34,314 nt of DNA, taken from positions 1 to 34,314 of the forward strand of contig PYER01000035.1 of the NCBI GenBank assembly GCA_003017855.1. The letters are read 5' to 3'. A program made the translations under genes and the position numbers. This document shows positions 16,171 through 24,154 of the stretch, one piece after another (the stretch's first letter is position 1; each line of letters begins with the position of its first letter). The DNA is from a filamentous cyanobacterium CCT1. Its GTDB lineage: Bacteria > Cyanobacteriota > Cyanobacteriia > Phormidesmidales > Phormidesmidaceae. Below the pieces are notes generated by a model. The model saw nothing but the letters and a program-made list of their open reading frames with translations, did not search any database and was not told the DNA's origin.

Positions 16171-17814
16171 CTAGAGGATGCTTAGCTCAGGGCTGGCTTT
16201 GCCACTGACGATCGCATCCTCTACCCCATAGTCTTCGGCGACCAGGCGAGCGGTCATTTTGGCCGACATCATTACGCTGGGGGTACCCGCGCCGGGCTGG
16301 GTACCGGCCCCAACCAGGTACAGCCCGTTGATGTCCTCGCTGCGGTTGTGGGGCCGGAAGAAGGCCGACTGCACCAGCAAAGGCTCCAGGCCAAAGGCGT
16401 TGCCCGCGTAGGCGTCGAGGGTACCCTCAAAGTAGTCGGGGGTGATGTAGCTGTGGCACACCAGGCGATCGCGCAGGTTGGGCAGGTAGCCGCGCTCCTC
16501 CAGAAAGTCAAAGACGATATCGCGCAGGCGATCGCCCACCTCAGACCAGTTAAGACCCGACTTGTTGTTGGGCATTGGCACCAGGGTGTAAGCGGCATGG
16601 TGCCCAGGAGGTGCCAGCGACGGGTCGGTGAGCGTCGGCAGGTGCAGGTACTGAGAGAAATCTTTGGGGAGAATTTTGCGACCAAAGATATCTTTCAGCA
16701 GCTCCTCGTAGCGGGGGCCGAGAATAATGGTGTGGTGGCACAGCTTATCGGTTTCGTTGCCGTCGGCCTTGAAACCGAAGTAGATCACAAACACCGACAT
16801 CGACTGCTGAGCCAGCTTCACCCGCAGGTCGCTGTTCCAGAAGCGGTACTGGGGCTCGATCAGCTTGCCGTAGGTGGTAGCCCAGTCGGCGTTAGAAACC
16901 ACGGCATCGGCCGCCATCGTCAGGCCGTCGCCCAGGGTGACTCCAGTGGTCACCTTTTTGCCGCCTTTGCGGATGACATTGATCTTGGTGACGGGGGCGT
17001 TGTACTTGATTTTGCCGCCCAGATCCTCAAACTTTTTCACAAAGCCCTGCACCAGCGCCCCGGTGCCGCCCATGGCAAAGTGAATGCCCCAGGTCTTTTC
17101 GACAAAGTGAATCATGGCGTAGATGGCGGGCACGGACAGGGGGTTACCGCCCACCAGCAGCGGCTCGAAGGTGAACACCTGGCGCAACTTGTCGCTCTTG
17201 AAGTAGCGGCTGCTAAAGCGGAACAGGTTGCGTACGGCGTCGAGCTTGAGCAGGTCGGGGGCGACCTTGAGCATGGTGCCGACATCGCCAAAGTGGGTGT
17301 AGCCTAGCTCTAAAAAGCCCCGCTCGAAGATCGCGCGGGCCTGCTCGTGGAAGCGCTGGTAGCCCTCCAGGTCGCCGGGCTCACCCAGTGCGAGAATTTG
17401 CTCGTGGGTATGGGCTTCGTCGCCGTCGTAGTCAAAGAAGGTGCCGTCGTCAAAGTAGATGCGGTAGAAGGGCAAAATGGGAACGATCTGCACGTAGCGG
17501 CTGGTGTTGGGACCGCCCGAAACGCCCTCTTTGATCCGCTTATTTTCATCGACGATGGTGGAGGGGAAGTCTTCGGCGGTCAAGTTGGCGCGATCGCGCT
17601 CCAGCGAAAACAATTCTTCAATAAAGTGGGGAACTGTAATCACCGTCGGCCCCATGTCGAAGGTAAAGCCCTGCTCGCGACGCACGTAGGCCCGTCCACC
17701 AGGAGCATCTAGCGCCTCGACAATGGTGGTGTCAAACCCCAGGCTCTGTAAGCGAATGCCCATGGCCAACCCGCCAATGCCCGCCCCAATCACGATCGCC
17801 TGCTTCCGGCCCAT
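16171..17814 (-). CDS. crtI: CrtI-type phytoene desaturase
   Basis: This is an FAD-dependent carotenoid desaturase of 547 residues. The N-terminal dinucleotide fold is [15 protein letters not shown] (about 8-22) with the acidic end of strand 2 in [11 protein letters not shown]. The substrate region [16 protein letters not shown] is typical of bacterial CrtI, as are [14 protein letters not shown] and [15 protein letters not shown]. The C-terminal FAD motif is [24 protein letters not shown]. It differs clearly from the cyanobacterial isomerase CrtH and from plant-type CrtP/CrtQ. Compared with the usual YVDLVPLDPFYRI it has a short extra stretch ([15 protein letters not shown]) before [13 protein letters not shown]. 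CrtI converts phytoene to lycopene in one enzyme. It is a single gene next to an IS relic; horizontal origin is an inference. Confidence 0.9.
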   Translation of the reverse strand: MGRKQAIVIGAGIGGLAMGIRLQSLGFDTTIVEALDAPGGRAYVRREQGFTFDMGPTVITVPHFIEELFSLERDRANLTAEDFPSTIVDENKRIKEGVSGGPNTSRYVQIVPILPFYRIYFDDGTFFDYDGDEAHTHEQILALGEPGDLEGYQRFHEQARAIFERGFLELGYTHFGDVGTMLKVAPDLLKLDAVRNLFRFSSRYFKSDKLRQVFTFEPLLVGGNPLSVPAIYAMIHFVEKTWGIHFAMGGTGALVQGFVKKFEDLGGKIKYNAPVTKINVIRKGGKKVTTGVTLGDGLTMAADAVVSNADWATTYGKLIEPQYRFWNSDLRVKLAQQSMSVFVIYFGFKADGNETDKLCHHTIILGPRYEELLKDIFGRKILPKDFSQYLHLPTLTDPSLAPPGHHAAYTLVPMPNNKSGLNWSEVGDRLRDIVFDFLEERGYLPNLRDRLVCHSYITPDYFEGTLDAYAGNAFGLEPLLVQSAFFRPHNRSEDINGLYLVGAGTQPGAGTPSVMMSAKMTARLVAEDYGVEDAIVSGKASPELSIL

Positions 17815-17876
17815 GCTTGACTCCTGAGAGAACTGTTACAAACGTTAATAACTTGTCTGTATTCTACTACTGCTGG

Positions 17877-18452
17877 TTAACCTCGCGCTGCAAACAGGCG
17901 GGCTACCCCGCAGGCAAATCCTGGCAGCAGGTCTGAGGTAATCGTGTCTTGGGCTAGAAGGGTTGTGGTCAACGTCAGCTGAGCTTGCTCGCGGCGATAG
18001 ACCTCAATACGCTGGGCGGTGCGATCGACAATCCAGTATTCTTGCACGCCCTGAACGGAATAGAGTTTGAGCTTGGCAGATCGGTCGCGGTCTTCGTTGG
18101 CTTTGCCCGGCGAGAGCACTTCTACTACTAACTCTGGAGCGCCCTGGAAGTGACCAGCCTCGTCTTGAATTTGGGTAATACGTCCGTCGCTAGCCCACAC
18201 CACATCAGGGGACACATTATCCGAGTCAGAAAAAATTAGCCCCGGCATAATGGACGCCTCACCTTGGCCGGAACTGAAAGCCCAATCATCCAGCGCGGCA
18301 AAAATACGGCCAGCCAATTGCTGATGCTTGTGGTGAGGCGATCGCGTCACAAACAGCTCTCCATCAATGATCTCGTAGCGAACCCACTCGTTCTCAGGTA
18401 GCGCTTCGATGTCCTTCGTGGTCCAGCGAACTGGGCTTTTGGCGACGCTCAT
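17877..18452 (-). CDS. Uma2-family (DUF820) putative nuclease
   Basis: This 191-residue protein has the PD-(D/E)xK-like Uma2 fold. Family marks are RYEIIDGELFVTRSP, the PGLIFSD strand, the aspartate in VSPDVVW (D83), PELVVEVLSPG with E111, and K129 in AKLKLYS, followed by GVQEYWIVD and RIEVYRR. Cyanobacteria carry many such genes; biochemical roles are poorly known and nuclease activity is inferred from the fold. The start at 18452 gives a normal N-terminus, WTTKDIEALPENEWVRYE. It is 72 bases from trpG on the same strand and probably separately expressed. Confidence 0.92.
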   Translation of the reverse strand: MSVAKSPVRWTTKDIEALPENEWVRYEIIDGELFVTRSPHHKHQQLAGRIFAALDDWAFSSGQGEASIMPGLIFSDSDNVSPDVVWASDGRITQIQDEAGHFQGAPELVVEVLSPGKANEDRDRSAKLKLYSVQGVQEYWIVDRTAQRIEVYRREQAQLTLTTTLLAQDTITSDLLPGFACGVARLFAARG

Positions 18453-18524
18453 ACTGAAAAACCCGAAAAAGCTGTATCTCTAAATTGTAGTGTTCAGACC
18501 AACTTGGCAGGAGAATGCCCTTCT

Positions 18525-19130
18525 CTAAACCATTGCAGGTACCGGCAGTGACACCAAAAAATTCCGCAGAATCTGCATACCCGCATCGGTCAAAATGCTC
18601 TCGGGGTGAAACTGCACCCCTTGCAGGTGGGGGTAGTCGCGGTGCTGCACCCCCATAATGGTGCCGTCCTCCACCCAGGCCGTGATTTCCAGCACCTTGG
18701 GGCAGGTGGGGCGATCGATCACCAGGCTGTGGTAGCGGGTAGCTTGGAAGGGATTGTCTAGGCCCGCAAACACACCCTGGCCAGTGTGAAACACGGGTGA
18801 TGTCTTGCCGTGCATGAGTTCGGCAGCGCGCACCACGTTTCCGCCAAACACCTGACCCAGGCTCTGGTGGCCCAGGCACACGCCCAGAATAGGCATTGTG
18901 GGGCCAAGCCGCTCAATAATTTCTAGCGAAACCCCGGAGTCGTCAGGGGTGCCGGGGCCGGGCGAGATGACGATGCCACTGGGCCTGAGGGCAACAATCT
19001 CATCTACCGTAATCTCGTCGTTACGAAACACCAGCAGCTCGCTTGCCACCGGAAGCTCGGCTCCCAGTTCGCCCAGGTACTGCACCAGGTTGTAGGTAAA
19101 ACTGTCATAGTTGTCGATAACTAAAATCAT
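18525..19130 (-). CDS. trpG: Anthranilate/aminodeoxychorismate synthase glutamine amidotransferase subunit
   Basis: This 201-residue class I glutamine amidotransferase releases ammonia for the partner TrpE or PabB. The catalytic Cys85 lies in [13 protein letters not shown], with His175 and Glu177 in [13 protein letters not shown], and the oxyanion segment is [11 protein letters not shown] (about 56-66). The N-terminus [20 protein letters not shown] is textbook and fixes the start at 19130; the longer frame to 19202 overlaps the preceding gene. Sequence alone does not separate trpG from pabA, and in many bacteria one protein serves both tryptophan and folate synthesis. It is 20 bases after the DgkA-type gene. 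Confidence 0.94.
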   Translation of the reverse strand: MILVIDNYDSFTYNLVQYLGELGAELPVASELLVFRNDEITVDEIVALRPSGIVISPGPGTPDDSGVSLEIIERLGPTMPILGVCLGHQSLGQVFGGNVVRAAELMHGKTSPVFHTGQGVFAGLDNPFQATRYHSLVIDRPTCPKVLEITAWVEDGTIMGVQHRDYPHLQGVQFHPESILTDAGMQILRNFLVSLPVPAMV

Positions 19131-19150
19131 GGGGGCAGGCCAAATAAGGG

Positions 19151-19615
19151 CTAAAGCAGCTGAAGCATCAACTGGTGCCAGAGGGGTGGCAGCAGCAGGC
19201 AAGCTGCCACCGACAGGGAAATGAGCGCTGAAATGAGCACGGCGGCGGCGGCGCAGTCTTTGGCGATCTTAGCGAGTTCGTGGTAGGTCTGCTGCACTGT
19301 GAGGTCGACCACCGATTCTAGAGCGGTGTTGATCAGCTCCAGGGTGAGCACGACGCCGCAGGTGAGGATAATTACGGCTAACTCTACCGGGACCAGATGC
19401 AGGGCGATCGCCAGACTCACCGCCAGACTGCCCACCACCACGTGAATGCGAAAATTGCGCTGAGTGCGAAAGGCGTAGGCTACCCCCTGCCAGGCGTACT
19501 TAAAGCTCACCAGCAGGTTGGTGGCCACGCGCCAGGAGAGCGATCGGCTGACCGAATCGAGGTTGCCCTCGGGCACCGGCACCACCGACTCGGAATTTTC
19601 GCTATAGAGAGTCAT
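19151..19615 (-). CDS. dgkA: Diacylglycerol/undecaprenol kinase family protein
   Basis: This small integral membrane lipid kinase has 154 residues. Three hydrophobic helices follow a cytoplasmic N-terminus of about 35 residues. Family marks are [21 protein letters not shown] (split across about 38-58), the catalytic [13 protein letters not shown] (about 92-104) and [12 protein letters not shown] (about 116-127). In Gram-positives this class phosphorylates undecaprenol, in others diacylglycerol. The N-terminus (about 1-30) is longer than minimal homologues. ATG at 19615 is preferred to a TTG further up. It ends 20 bases before trpG and follows ybeY, giving the common cyanobacterial order ybeY-dgkA-trpG. 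Confidence 0.92.
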   Translation of the reverse strand: MTLYSENSESVVPVPEGNLDSVSRSLSWRVATNLLVSFKYAWQGVAYAFRTQRNFRIHVVVGSLAVSLAIALHLVPVELAVIILTCGVVLTLELINTALESVVDLTVQQTYHELAKIAKDCAAAAVLISALISLSVAACLLLPPLWHQLMLQLL

Positions 19616-19686
19616 AGACACTATTACATAGAGGCGATCGGGCAATATGCCCCTATACCGTACCGTGGAGAACGAATCAGGGCAAT

Positions 19687-20199
19687 TTAGCCTACTTTTT
19701 CAGACTTTAACCCGGCGGTGGTGAGCAACTCGCTCTGTTTATTCAGCATAGCGACCAGGGTAGTCTCGTCGGGGTGATCCCAACCCAGCAGGTGCAAAAA
19801 CCCGTGGGCGGCGAGCCACGCGGTTTCCCAGCGCAGCGAGTGGCCTGCCTCGGCGGCCTGACGGGTGGCGGTATCGAGCGAAATAATAATGTCGCCCAGG
19901 TACAGCGGTTCTGTATCTAAAAGTTCATCTGCTAGCGGAAAGTCGTTCTCCAGGGCCGCAAATGAGAGCACATCGGTAGGCTGGTCGAGCTGGCGAAACT
20001 GCTGGTTGAGGGCGGCAATTTCAGCGTCGGTGGTCAGCTTGAGCGCCAGCTCGTAAGCTCCAATAGGTGACCCTTGCAGCGCCATCTGCTGGCCCCACTG
20101 ACTAAACCAGCGCTCCCACTCGTCGTTAGTAACCACCGCAGCGTCGGGGTGGTCGGTTTCTAGGGCCACCTCAAGGGTCGGCGGTGTCGGACTTACCAT
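19687..20199 (-). CDS. ybeY: Endoribonuclease YbeY (16S rRNA maturation)
   Basis: This zinc-dependent endoribonuclease processes the 16S rRNA 3' end and takes part in ribosome quality control. At 170 residues it shows the diagnostic HGFLHLLGWDH metal site (H132, H136, H142), preceded by DVLSFA (about 76-81) and LYLGDIIIS (about 99-107). The N-terminal 25 residues are less conserved. ATG at 20199 lies 3 bases past the DUF3285 stop, so the two are probably coupled. Confidence 0.96.
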   Translation of the reverse strand: MVSPTPPTLEVALETDHPDAAVVTNDEWERWFSQWGQQMALQGSPIGAYELALKLTTDAEIAALNQQFRQLDQPTDVLSFAALENDFPLADELLDTEPLYLGDIIISLDTATRQAAEAGHSLRWETAWLAAHGFLHLLGWDHPDETTLVAMLNKQSELLTTAGLKSEKVG

Positions 20200-20202
20200 C
20201 GG

Positions 20203-20400
20203 TTAACGGGTCAGGTAGGCCAAACCCACCAGCAGGCTCAGCAGCGCGGTCACGGTCAGCGAAAAGTGGAACAGCGACTTGCCGCCCTTTTTGACCATGT
20301 TGCGCATGGCCAGTTTGACAAAGCTGGGGGGCGCTTCGGCAGGTTCAGGAGACAGCTGATCGGTCGTGGCGGGGTCTAGGGTTGTTTGGTCCTGACTCAT
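20203..20400 (-). CDS. DUF3285 small membrane protein
   Basis: This is a 65-residue protein with an acidic, Pro-rich N-terminus and then the DUF3285 core SFVKLAMRNMVKKGGKSLFHF. One membrane helix (about 47-62, TVTALLSLLVGLAYL) ends in TR. The family is confined, as far as I know, to cyanobacteria and lies beside ybeY, as here. Function is unknown. ATG at 20400 has GGAG eight bases before it; the upstream ATG at 20409 is less well placed. Confidence 0.9.
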   Translation of the reverse strand: MSQDQTTLDPATTDQLSPEPAEAPPSFVKLAMRNMVKKGGKSLFHFSLTVTALLSLLVGLAYLTR

Positions 20401-20494
20401 GGGGAACACTCCAAGGCGAGATAGCTTTAATGTACCGGTTTTTTGGGGTTGGTAGAGTAGGGGCGATCGCCCTCCTCTGCACCACCTTTCTACC

Positions 20495-21445
20495 TCAATA
20501 GGTAGCCTGCAACCGGCTCAGCAGGTAGTCTCCAGCAGCAATCGGCGGGTAACGGGGCGGGTGGCTCGGCCCCTGACAGGTGGGCAGGCAGCTAATCAAG
20601 GCATCGGCATCGGGTTCACAAAAAAAGGCGATGGAGTAGCGATCGCGCTGGGCCTTTTCGCCCTGGGGCAGACTCACTCGATGCCTGGTCGAGCGAAACA
20701 CGCCGTTACTCCACCGCTCAGTCAAGTCGCCCGTGTTGATCAGCACGGCACCGGGGATCGCTGGGGCCGCAATCCAGTTTCCCGCAGCGCTGAGCACTTC
20801 GAGTCCGCCCACGCCATCCTGAAACAGCAGGGTCAGGGTACCGTAGTCGGAGTGGGCCCCGGCCCGAATTTGTCCCGGTTTAGGAGATGTGTGCAAAGGC
20901 GGGTAGTGCAGTAGCCGCAGGGTGTAGTTTTGAGTCGTGTGGTGGGCGACGATAAACTCCTCTGGCATGTCCAGTGCCAGGGCAAAGGCGCGAAAGATCT
21001 TGGCTGCCGCTGTGGCGCAGGTGTCGAAGAACTCGGTTAGCGTGGTGCGAAAGTCAGCGGGTTTGGTAGGCCACCGGTTCTGCACCAGCGCTACGTCTTG
21101 ACTGGCGATCGCGGCGGGGTCTGTCTCTCGGCCCAGGTTGAAGGCTTCTTTGAGATCGCCGGGCTGGGTTTCGTCAAGCCGCTCGCGCTCCAGGCCAATA
21201 TAGCCTCGGTTGCTGACCTCGCTCGACCAGGCGGTCGCCTGTTTCTCGGCCAGAGGCAGGGCAAAAAACTGCTTCGACTGGGCAAAAGCCGCCGCGATCG
21301 CCCCCTCGGGAATGCCGTGGTTGGTCAGGTAGAGAAAGCCCGCCTCATGACAGGCGTGATAGATGTCAGCCGCCACCTGAACCTTGCCCACCGGGTCGTC
21401 GGTGAGAAAGGGCGAAAAATTGATCAGGGGAATCTCAGTTTGCAT
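20495..21445 (-). CDS. 2-oxoglutarate/Fe(II)-dependent oxygenase, isopenicillin-N-synthase-like
   Basis: This 316-residue oxygenase has the double-stranded beta-helix site. Fe(II) ligands are H198 and D200 in GAHSDYGTLTLLFQD and H255 in RHRVSLP, and the 2-oxoglutarate carboxylate anchor is R269/S271 in RYSIAFF. The N-terminal DIOX_N part is IPLINFSPF with LYLTNHGIPEG. In bacteria these proteins oxidise small metabolites, including ethylene-forming, flavone-like and amino-acid substrates; the substrate cannot be told. ATG at 21445 starts at the conserved strand. The longer frame to 21511 runs through the prfB terminator-like hairpin and is rejected. Confidence 0.92.
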   Translation of the reverse strand: MQTEIPLINFSPFLTDDPVGKVQVAADIYHACHEAGFLYLTNHGIPEGAIAAAFAQSKQFFALPLAEKQATAWSSEVSNRGYIGLERERLDETQPGDLKEAFNLGRETDPAAIASQDVALVQNRWPTKPADFRTTLTEFFDTCATAAAKIFRAFALALDMPEEFIVAHHTTQNYTLRLLHYPPLHTSPKPGQIRAGAHSDYGTLTLLFQDGVGGLEVLSAAGNWIAAPAIPGAVLINTGDLTERWSNGVFRSTRHRVSLPQGEKAQRDRYSIAFFCEPDADALISCLPTCQGPSHPPRYPPIAAGDYLLSRLQATY

Positions 21446-21470
21446 GGTTACGGCTTGGCCACCTAACGGT

Positions 21471-21493
21471 AAAACGTCCTCCTTATAGGAGGA
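21471..21493 (-). terminator. Likely intrinsic terminator after prfB
   Basis: On the minus strand a 7-bp stem TCCTCCT/AGGAGGA with a three-base loop is followed after two bases by TTTT. It lies about 58 bases past the prfB stop and before the oxygenase start, and would separate the two genes. The stem contains AGGAGG, so it could instead affect initiation. Confidence 0.5.
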
Positions 21494-21550
21494 TGCTCTT
21501 GTGGTGGGCAAGTGCCCACCCTGCGGTGGCTCTAGGGTACCGGCTGGAGC

Positions 21551-22676
21551 TTAAACGGTCTGCTCCTGGAGAACCTGATTTTCCTGACGCAGGTAGGCCT
21601 GAATAAAGGCCTCCAGCTCCCCGGCCATGACGTCGTCGATCGCGGTGGTCTCAACTCCGGTGCGCAGGTCTTTGACAAGCTGGTAGGGGTGAAACACGTA
21701 GTTGCGAATCTGGGCACCCCAGCTTGCTTCCACCATGTCGCCGCGAATTTCGGCGATCGCCTGGGCCTGCTGCTCCTGGGCAATGATCAGCAGCTTGGCT
21801 TTGAGAATAATCATTGCCTTTTCGCGGTTTTGTAGCTGCGATCGCTCCTGGGTACAGCGCACCGAGATCCCCGTGGGCAGGTGGGTAATGCGCACCGCCG
21901 TCTCCACTTTGTTGACGTTCTGACCGCCCGCGCCGCCTGATCGCGAGGTCTTAATCTCCAGGTCTTTCTCAGGAATATCCAGCTCGATATTCTGATCGAG
22001 AATGGGCATGATCTCGACCCCGGCGAAGCTGGTCTGGCGCTTGCCGTTGGCATTAAAGGGCGAAATTCTCACCAAGCGGTGAGTCCCTTTCTCCGACTTG
22101 AGGTAGCCGTAGGCGTAGCGCCCGGTGATCTCCAGCGTGGCCGACTTCAGCCCCGCCTCTTCTCCCTCGGAGATTTCCACCAGGTGCACCTGATAGCCCT
22201 GGCGCTCGGCCCAGCGGGTGTACATGCGCAGCAGCATCTCCCCCCAGTCCTGGGCGTCGGTGCCGCCCGCCCCAGCGTTGATGGTCAGCACCGCGCCTTT
22301 TTTGTCGTAGGGGCCAGCCAGCAGCTGCTGCAGTTCCCACTGGTCGAGTTCCTGACTCAAACGACCAACGGTGCCCTGGGCTTCCTGAAAGAGCGCTTCG
22401 TCGTTGTCCTCCTGCAGCAGCTCAAGGATAGCGACGGTGTCGTCGAGGTTGGCCTGCCAAGTGGTGAGCTGGGTCAGGTTGGCCTTGTAGTCGCTCAGCT
22501 CCTGCAGGGTGTCCTGGGCTTTGCTCTGGTCATCCCAAAAGTCGGGCTGAGCCGCTAGCTGCTCCAGGTCCTGAATTTTGGCTTCGAGGGCAGGAATGTC
22601 AAAGATAGTCCTGGGTCTTACCCAGGCGATCGGTGAGCGTCTCAAGTTCACGCTTGAGGTCGGTGGTATCTAGCAT
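21551..22676 (-). CDS. prfB: Peptide chain release factor 2 with programmed +1 frameshift
   Basis: RF2 ends translation at UGA and UAA. Translation starts at ATG 22676 ([14 protein letters not shown]) and runs 25 codons to CTT-TGA-C at 22604-22598. Ribosomes slip +1 on CTT, skip base 22601 and continue [14 protein letters not shown] to 21551, giving about 374 residues. The slip site reads TATCTTTGAC, as in E. coli, with AGGA just upstream as the stimulatory internal Shine-Dalgarno. The downstream part has the peptide anticodon SPF (in [11 protein letters not shown]) and the catalytic GGQ ([12 protein letters not shown]). The site is autoregulatory: low RF2 slows reading of UGA and promotes the shift. 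A conventional gene call would start falsely at 22651. Confidence 0.97.
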
Positions 22677-22754
22677 GGTTTGCCGTGGTGGACTGGAAGA
22701 TCACTATAGCGGATGTTGACGGGGGACGGTTGAGGGGCATCCAAAGGTGGGGAG

Positions 22755-22770
22755 TTCAAAATTCAAAATT
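22755..22770. repeat. AT-rich TTCAAAATT repeat, left of the S23-type gene
   Basis: TTCAAAATTCAAAATT lies directly before the ribosome-binding site of the four-helix-bundle gene. The same motif recurs at the gene's other end. It is a pair of overlapping 8-base units, unlike the GC-rich surroundings. Confidence 0.85.
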
Positions 22771-22781
22771 AAAGGTGCAAA

Positions 22782-23156
22782 ATGGTTCAGGTGGCGAGGC
22801 CGATTACGGAGCGGACGTTCGAGTTTGCGGTGCGGATTGTAAAACTGTGCCAGACATTAGGGAAGATGTCAGCCATCAATCAGCCATTGGTGAGGCAGTT
22901 GATTCGGTCAGGTACATCGGTGGGGGCAAATGTGGAGGAGGCTCAGGCAGGGCAGAGTCGGGCAGATTTTATTCACAAGATGGAGATTGCGCTGAAGGAG
23001 CTGCGAGAGACTCGCTACTGGCTACGCTTACTGGTGGCAACGGACTTGGTAACAGAGGCGAGATTGACAGGACTGATTGATGAGTCGGAAGAGTTGGTAA
23101 GGGTGATGTCGAAGATTGTGGTGAGTGCGAAGGAGAGGGGGAAGAGTTCAAAATGA
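22782..23156 (+). CDS. Four-helix-bundle (S23/IVP-type) protein
   Basis: This 124-residue all-helical protein belongs to the family first found inside 23S rRNA intervening sequences. Signature parts are RTFEFAVRIVKLCQTL (helix 1), INQPLVRQLIRSGTSVGANVEEAQAGQSRADFI (helix 2 into 3, shown here only by its ends SGTSVGANVEEA and SRADF), then KMEIALKELRETRYWLRLL and a last helix. These proteins form pentamers; a function outside rRNA is unknown. The start at 22782 is preceded by AAAGGTG. The gene is flanked on both sides by TTCAAAATT repeats, and the stop codon lies within one. Orphan placement between prfB and a membrane gene suggests a mobile cassette. Confidence 0.92.
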   Translation: MVQVARPITERTFEFAVRIVKLCQTLGKMSAINQPLVRQLIRSGTSVGANVEEAQAGQSRADFIHKMEIALKELRETRYWLRLLVATDLVTEARLTGLIDESEELVRVMSKIVVSAKERGKSSK

Positions 23157-23205
23157 AAAATTCAAAATTGTTGATCAGCCTCCTATTTTTGAACTTTGAA
23201 TTTTA
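23147..23205. repeat. AT-rich TTCAAAATT repeats, right of the S23-type gene
   Basis: TTCAAAAT at 23147-23154 overlaps the stop codon, TTCAAAATT follows at 23161-23169, and an inverted relative (TTTGAACTTTGAATTT) lies around 23188-23203. The direct and inverted copies can pair into an AT-rich stem of about 10 bp, which may act as a terminator. Confidence 0.8.
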
Positions 23206-23264
23206 CACTTTGAACTGACAAGCTAACCTTGGCAAACACTCAATTCATCCACCCTCCCACCCTC

Positions 23265-24032
23265 CTACGCCACTTTGAAGAAGCGAATAATCTCGCGGAC
23301 GTGCTCTAGGAACTGGCCATCGGCGCTGAGCTGGGCGATCGCCTGCCTCCCCTCCAGCGTCAGCTGCTGATGCTCTGCCTGGTTAGTTGCTACCAAAGCT
23401 GAGACCTCAGTAGCGAGAACCGTAAGATCCTGCCTTAGAGCCTGGCGCTGGCGCTGCTCAGTGGCAACCCAAGATATGGGGTCGTCGGTGTCGAGATTAG
23501 CGGTGAGCTGCTCTAGTTTGGTTTCGGCCTGGGTGAGGCGATCGCTCAGCCAGACCACGTCTTCGCGGGGGTACTGAAACTGCTGCTGAATTGCGGCAAT
23601 GCGGGCGGCGAAGTACTGGTAGGTGCGCAGGGCAGGCCGCAGACCGCTGAGGAGCAGGGCGGCGGCTGAGCCCCAATAGCCCAGCTGGCTGATGCCCGTG
23701 CTGGCGAGCAGGTAGAGGCCCAGGGCGGTAATCAGGTGGAGGGCTAGCACCAGGCGCAGTGACCAGCGGGCCAGCGATCGCACGTAGTCAACCTGGCGAT
23801 CGTCCACGGCAATGCCCTTTTCCTGGGAGAGCTTGGCTTCGCTCAGCGCGGTCTTGGCCTCAAAGTAAATGTTCCAGGGCACGGTGGTAATGGTCAGCAG
23901 CCAGCCGAAGCTGGCCAGCCCCACCACCCAGTCGGTAAAGGTGCCCACTGGGATTTGCCACCACTGGGCCAGGCCAAAAATCAGCACCAGCATCAGCACC
24001 AAACCCAAACTCAAATAGCTCGCCACCATCAA
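23265..24032 (-). CDS. Polytopic membrane protein with coiled-coil tail, unrecognised
   Basis: The product is 255 residues with about four hydrophobic helices: 5-23, 36-52, 90-112 and 118-132. A charged C-terminal half follows (about 145-250), rich in Gln, Leu and Glu with heptad-like spacing (LTQAETKLEQLTANL, QLTLEGRQAIAQLSADG), likely a cytoplasmic coiled coil. I do not recognise the family. The ATG at 24032 is followed by another at 24029; either may serve. It lies downstream of glmM on the same strand with a strong hairpin between, so it is probably a separate unit. Confidence 0.7.
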   Translation of the reverse strand: MMVASYLSLGLVLMLVLIFGLAQWWQIPVGTFTDWVVGLASFGWLLTITTVPWNIYFEAKTALSEAKLSQEKGIAVDDRQVDYVRSLARWSLRLVLALHLITALGLYLLASTGISQLGYWGSAAALLLSGLRPALRTYQYFAARIAAIQQQFQYPREDVVWLSDRLTQAETKLEQLTANLDTDDPISWVATEQRQRQALRQDLTVLATEVSALVATNQAEHQQLTLEGRQAIAQLSADGQFLEHVREIIRFFKVA

Positions 24033-24050
24033 TTTCGAACTCCAAAGCTA

Positions 24051-24088
24051 AGGGGCAGCCAGAACTAATGAAGTCCTTGGCTGCCCCT
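24051..24088 (-). terminator. Hairpin between glmM and the membrane gene
   Basis: GGGGCAGCCA at 24052-24061 pairs perfectly with TGGCTGCCCC at 24078-24087, flanked by one more A-T pair, with a loop of about 16 bases. It lies about 67 bases past the glmM stop. There is no strong T-run on either strand, so it may be a 3'-end or processing hairpin rather than a full intrinsic terminator. Confidence 0.55.
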
Positions 24089-24154
24089 ATGGTGGCCGTG
24101 ATGATTGGCTCCAGCGATCGCGCTGGGCCGATTTTTGAGCTGTTCCTGCTTAGG

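Noticed and set aside
16348-17307. 319-residue open frame on the + strand, antisense to crtI
   Set aside because: It is a shadow of the GC-rich crtI coding frame; the composition is His/Gly/Val rich without motifs, and crtI itself has complete family signatures.
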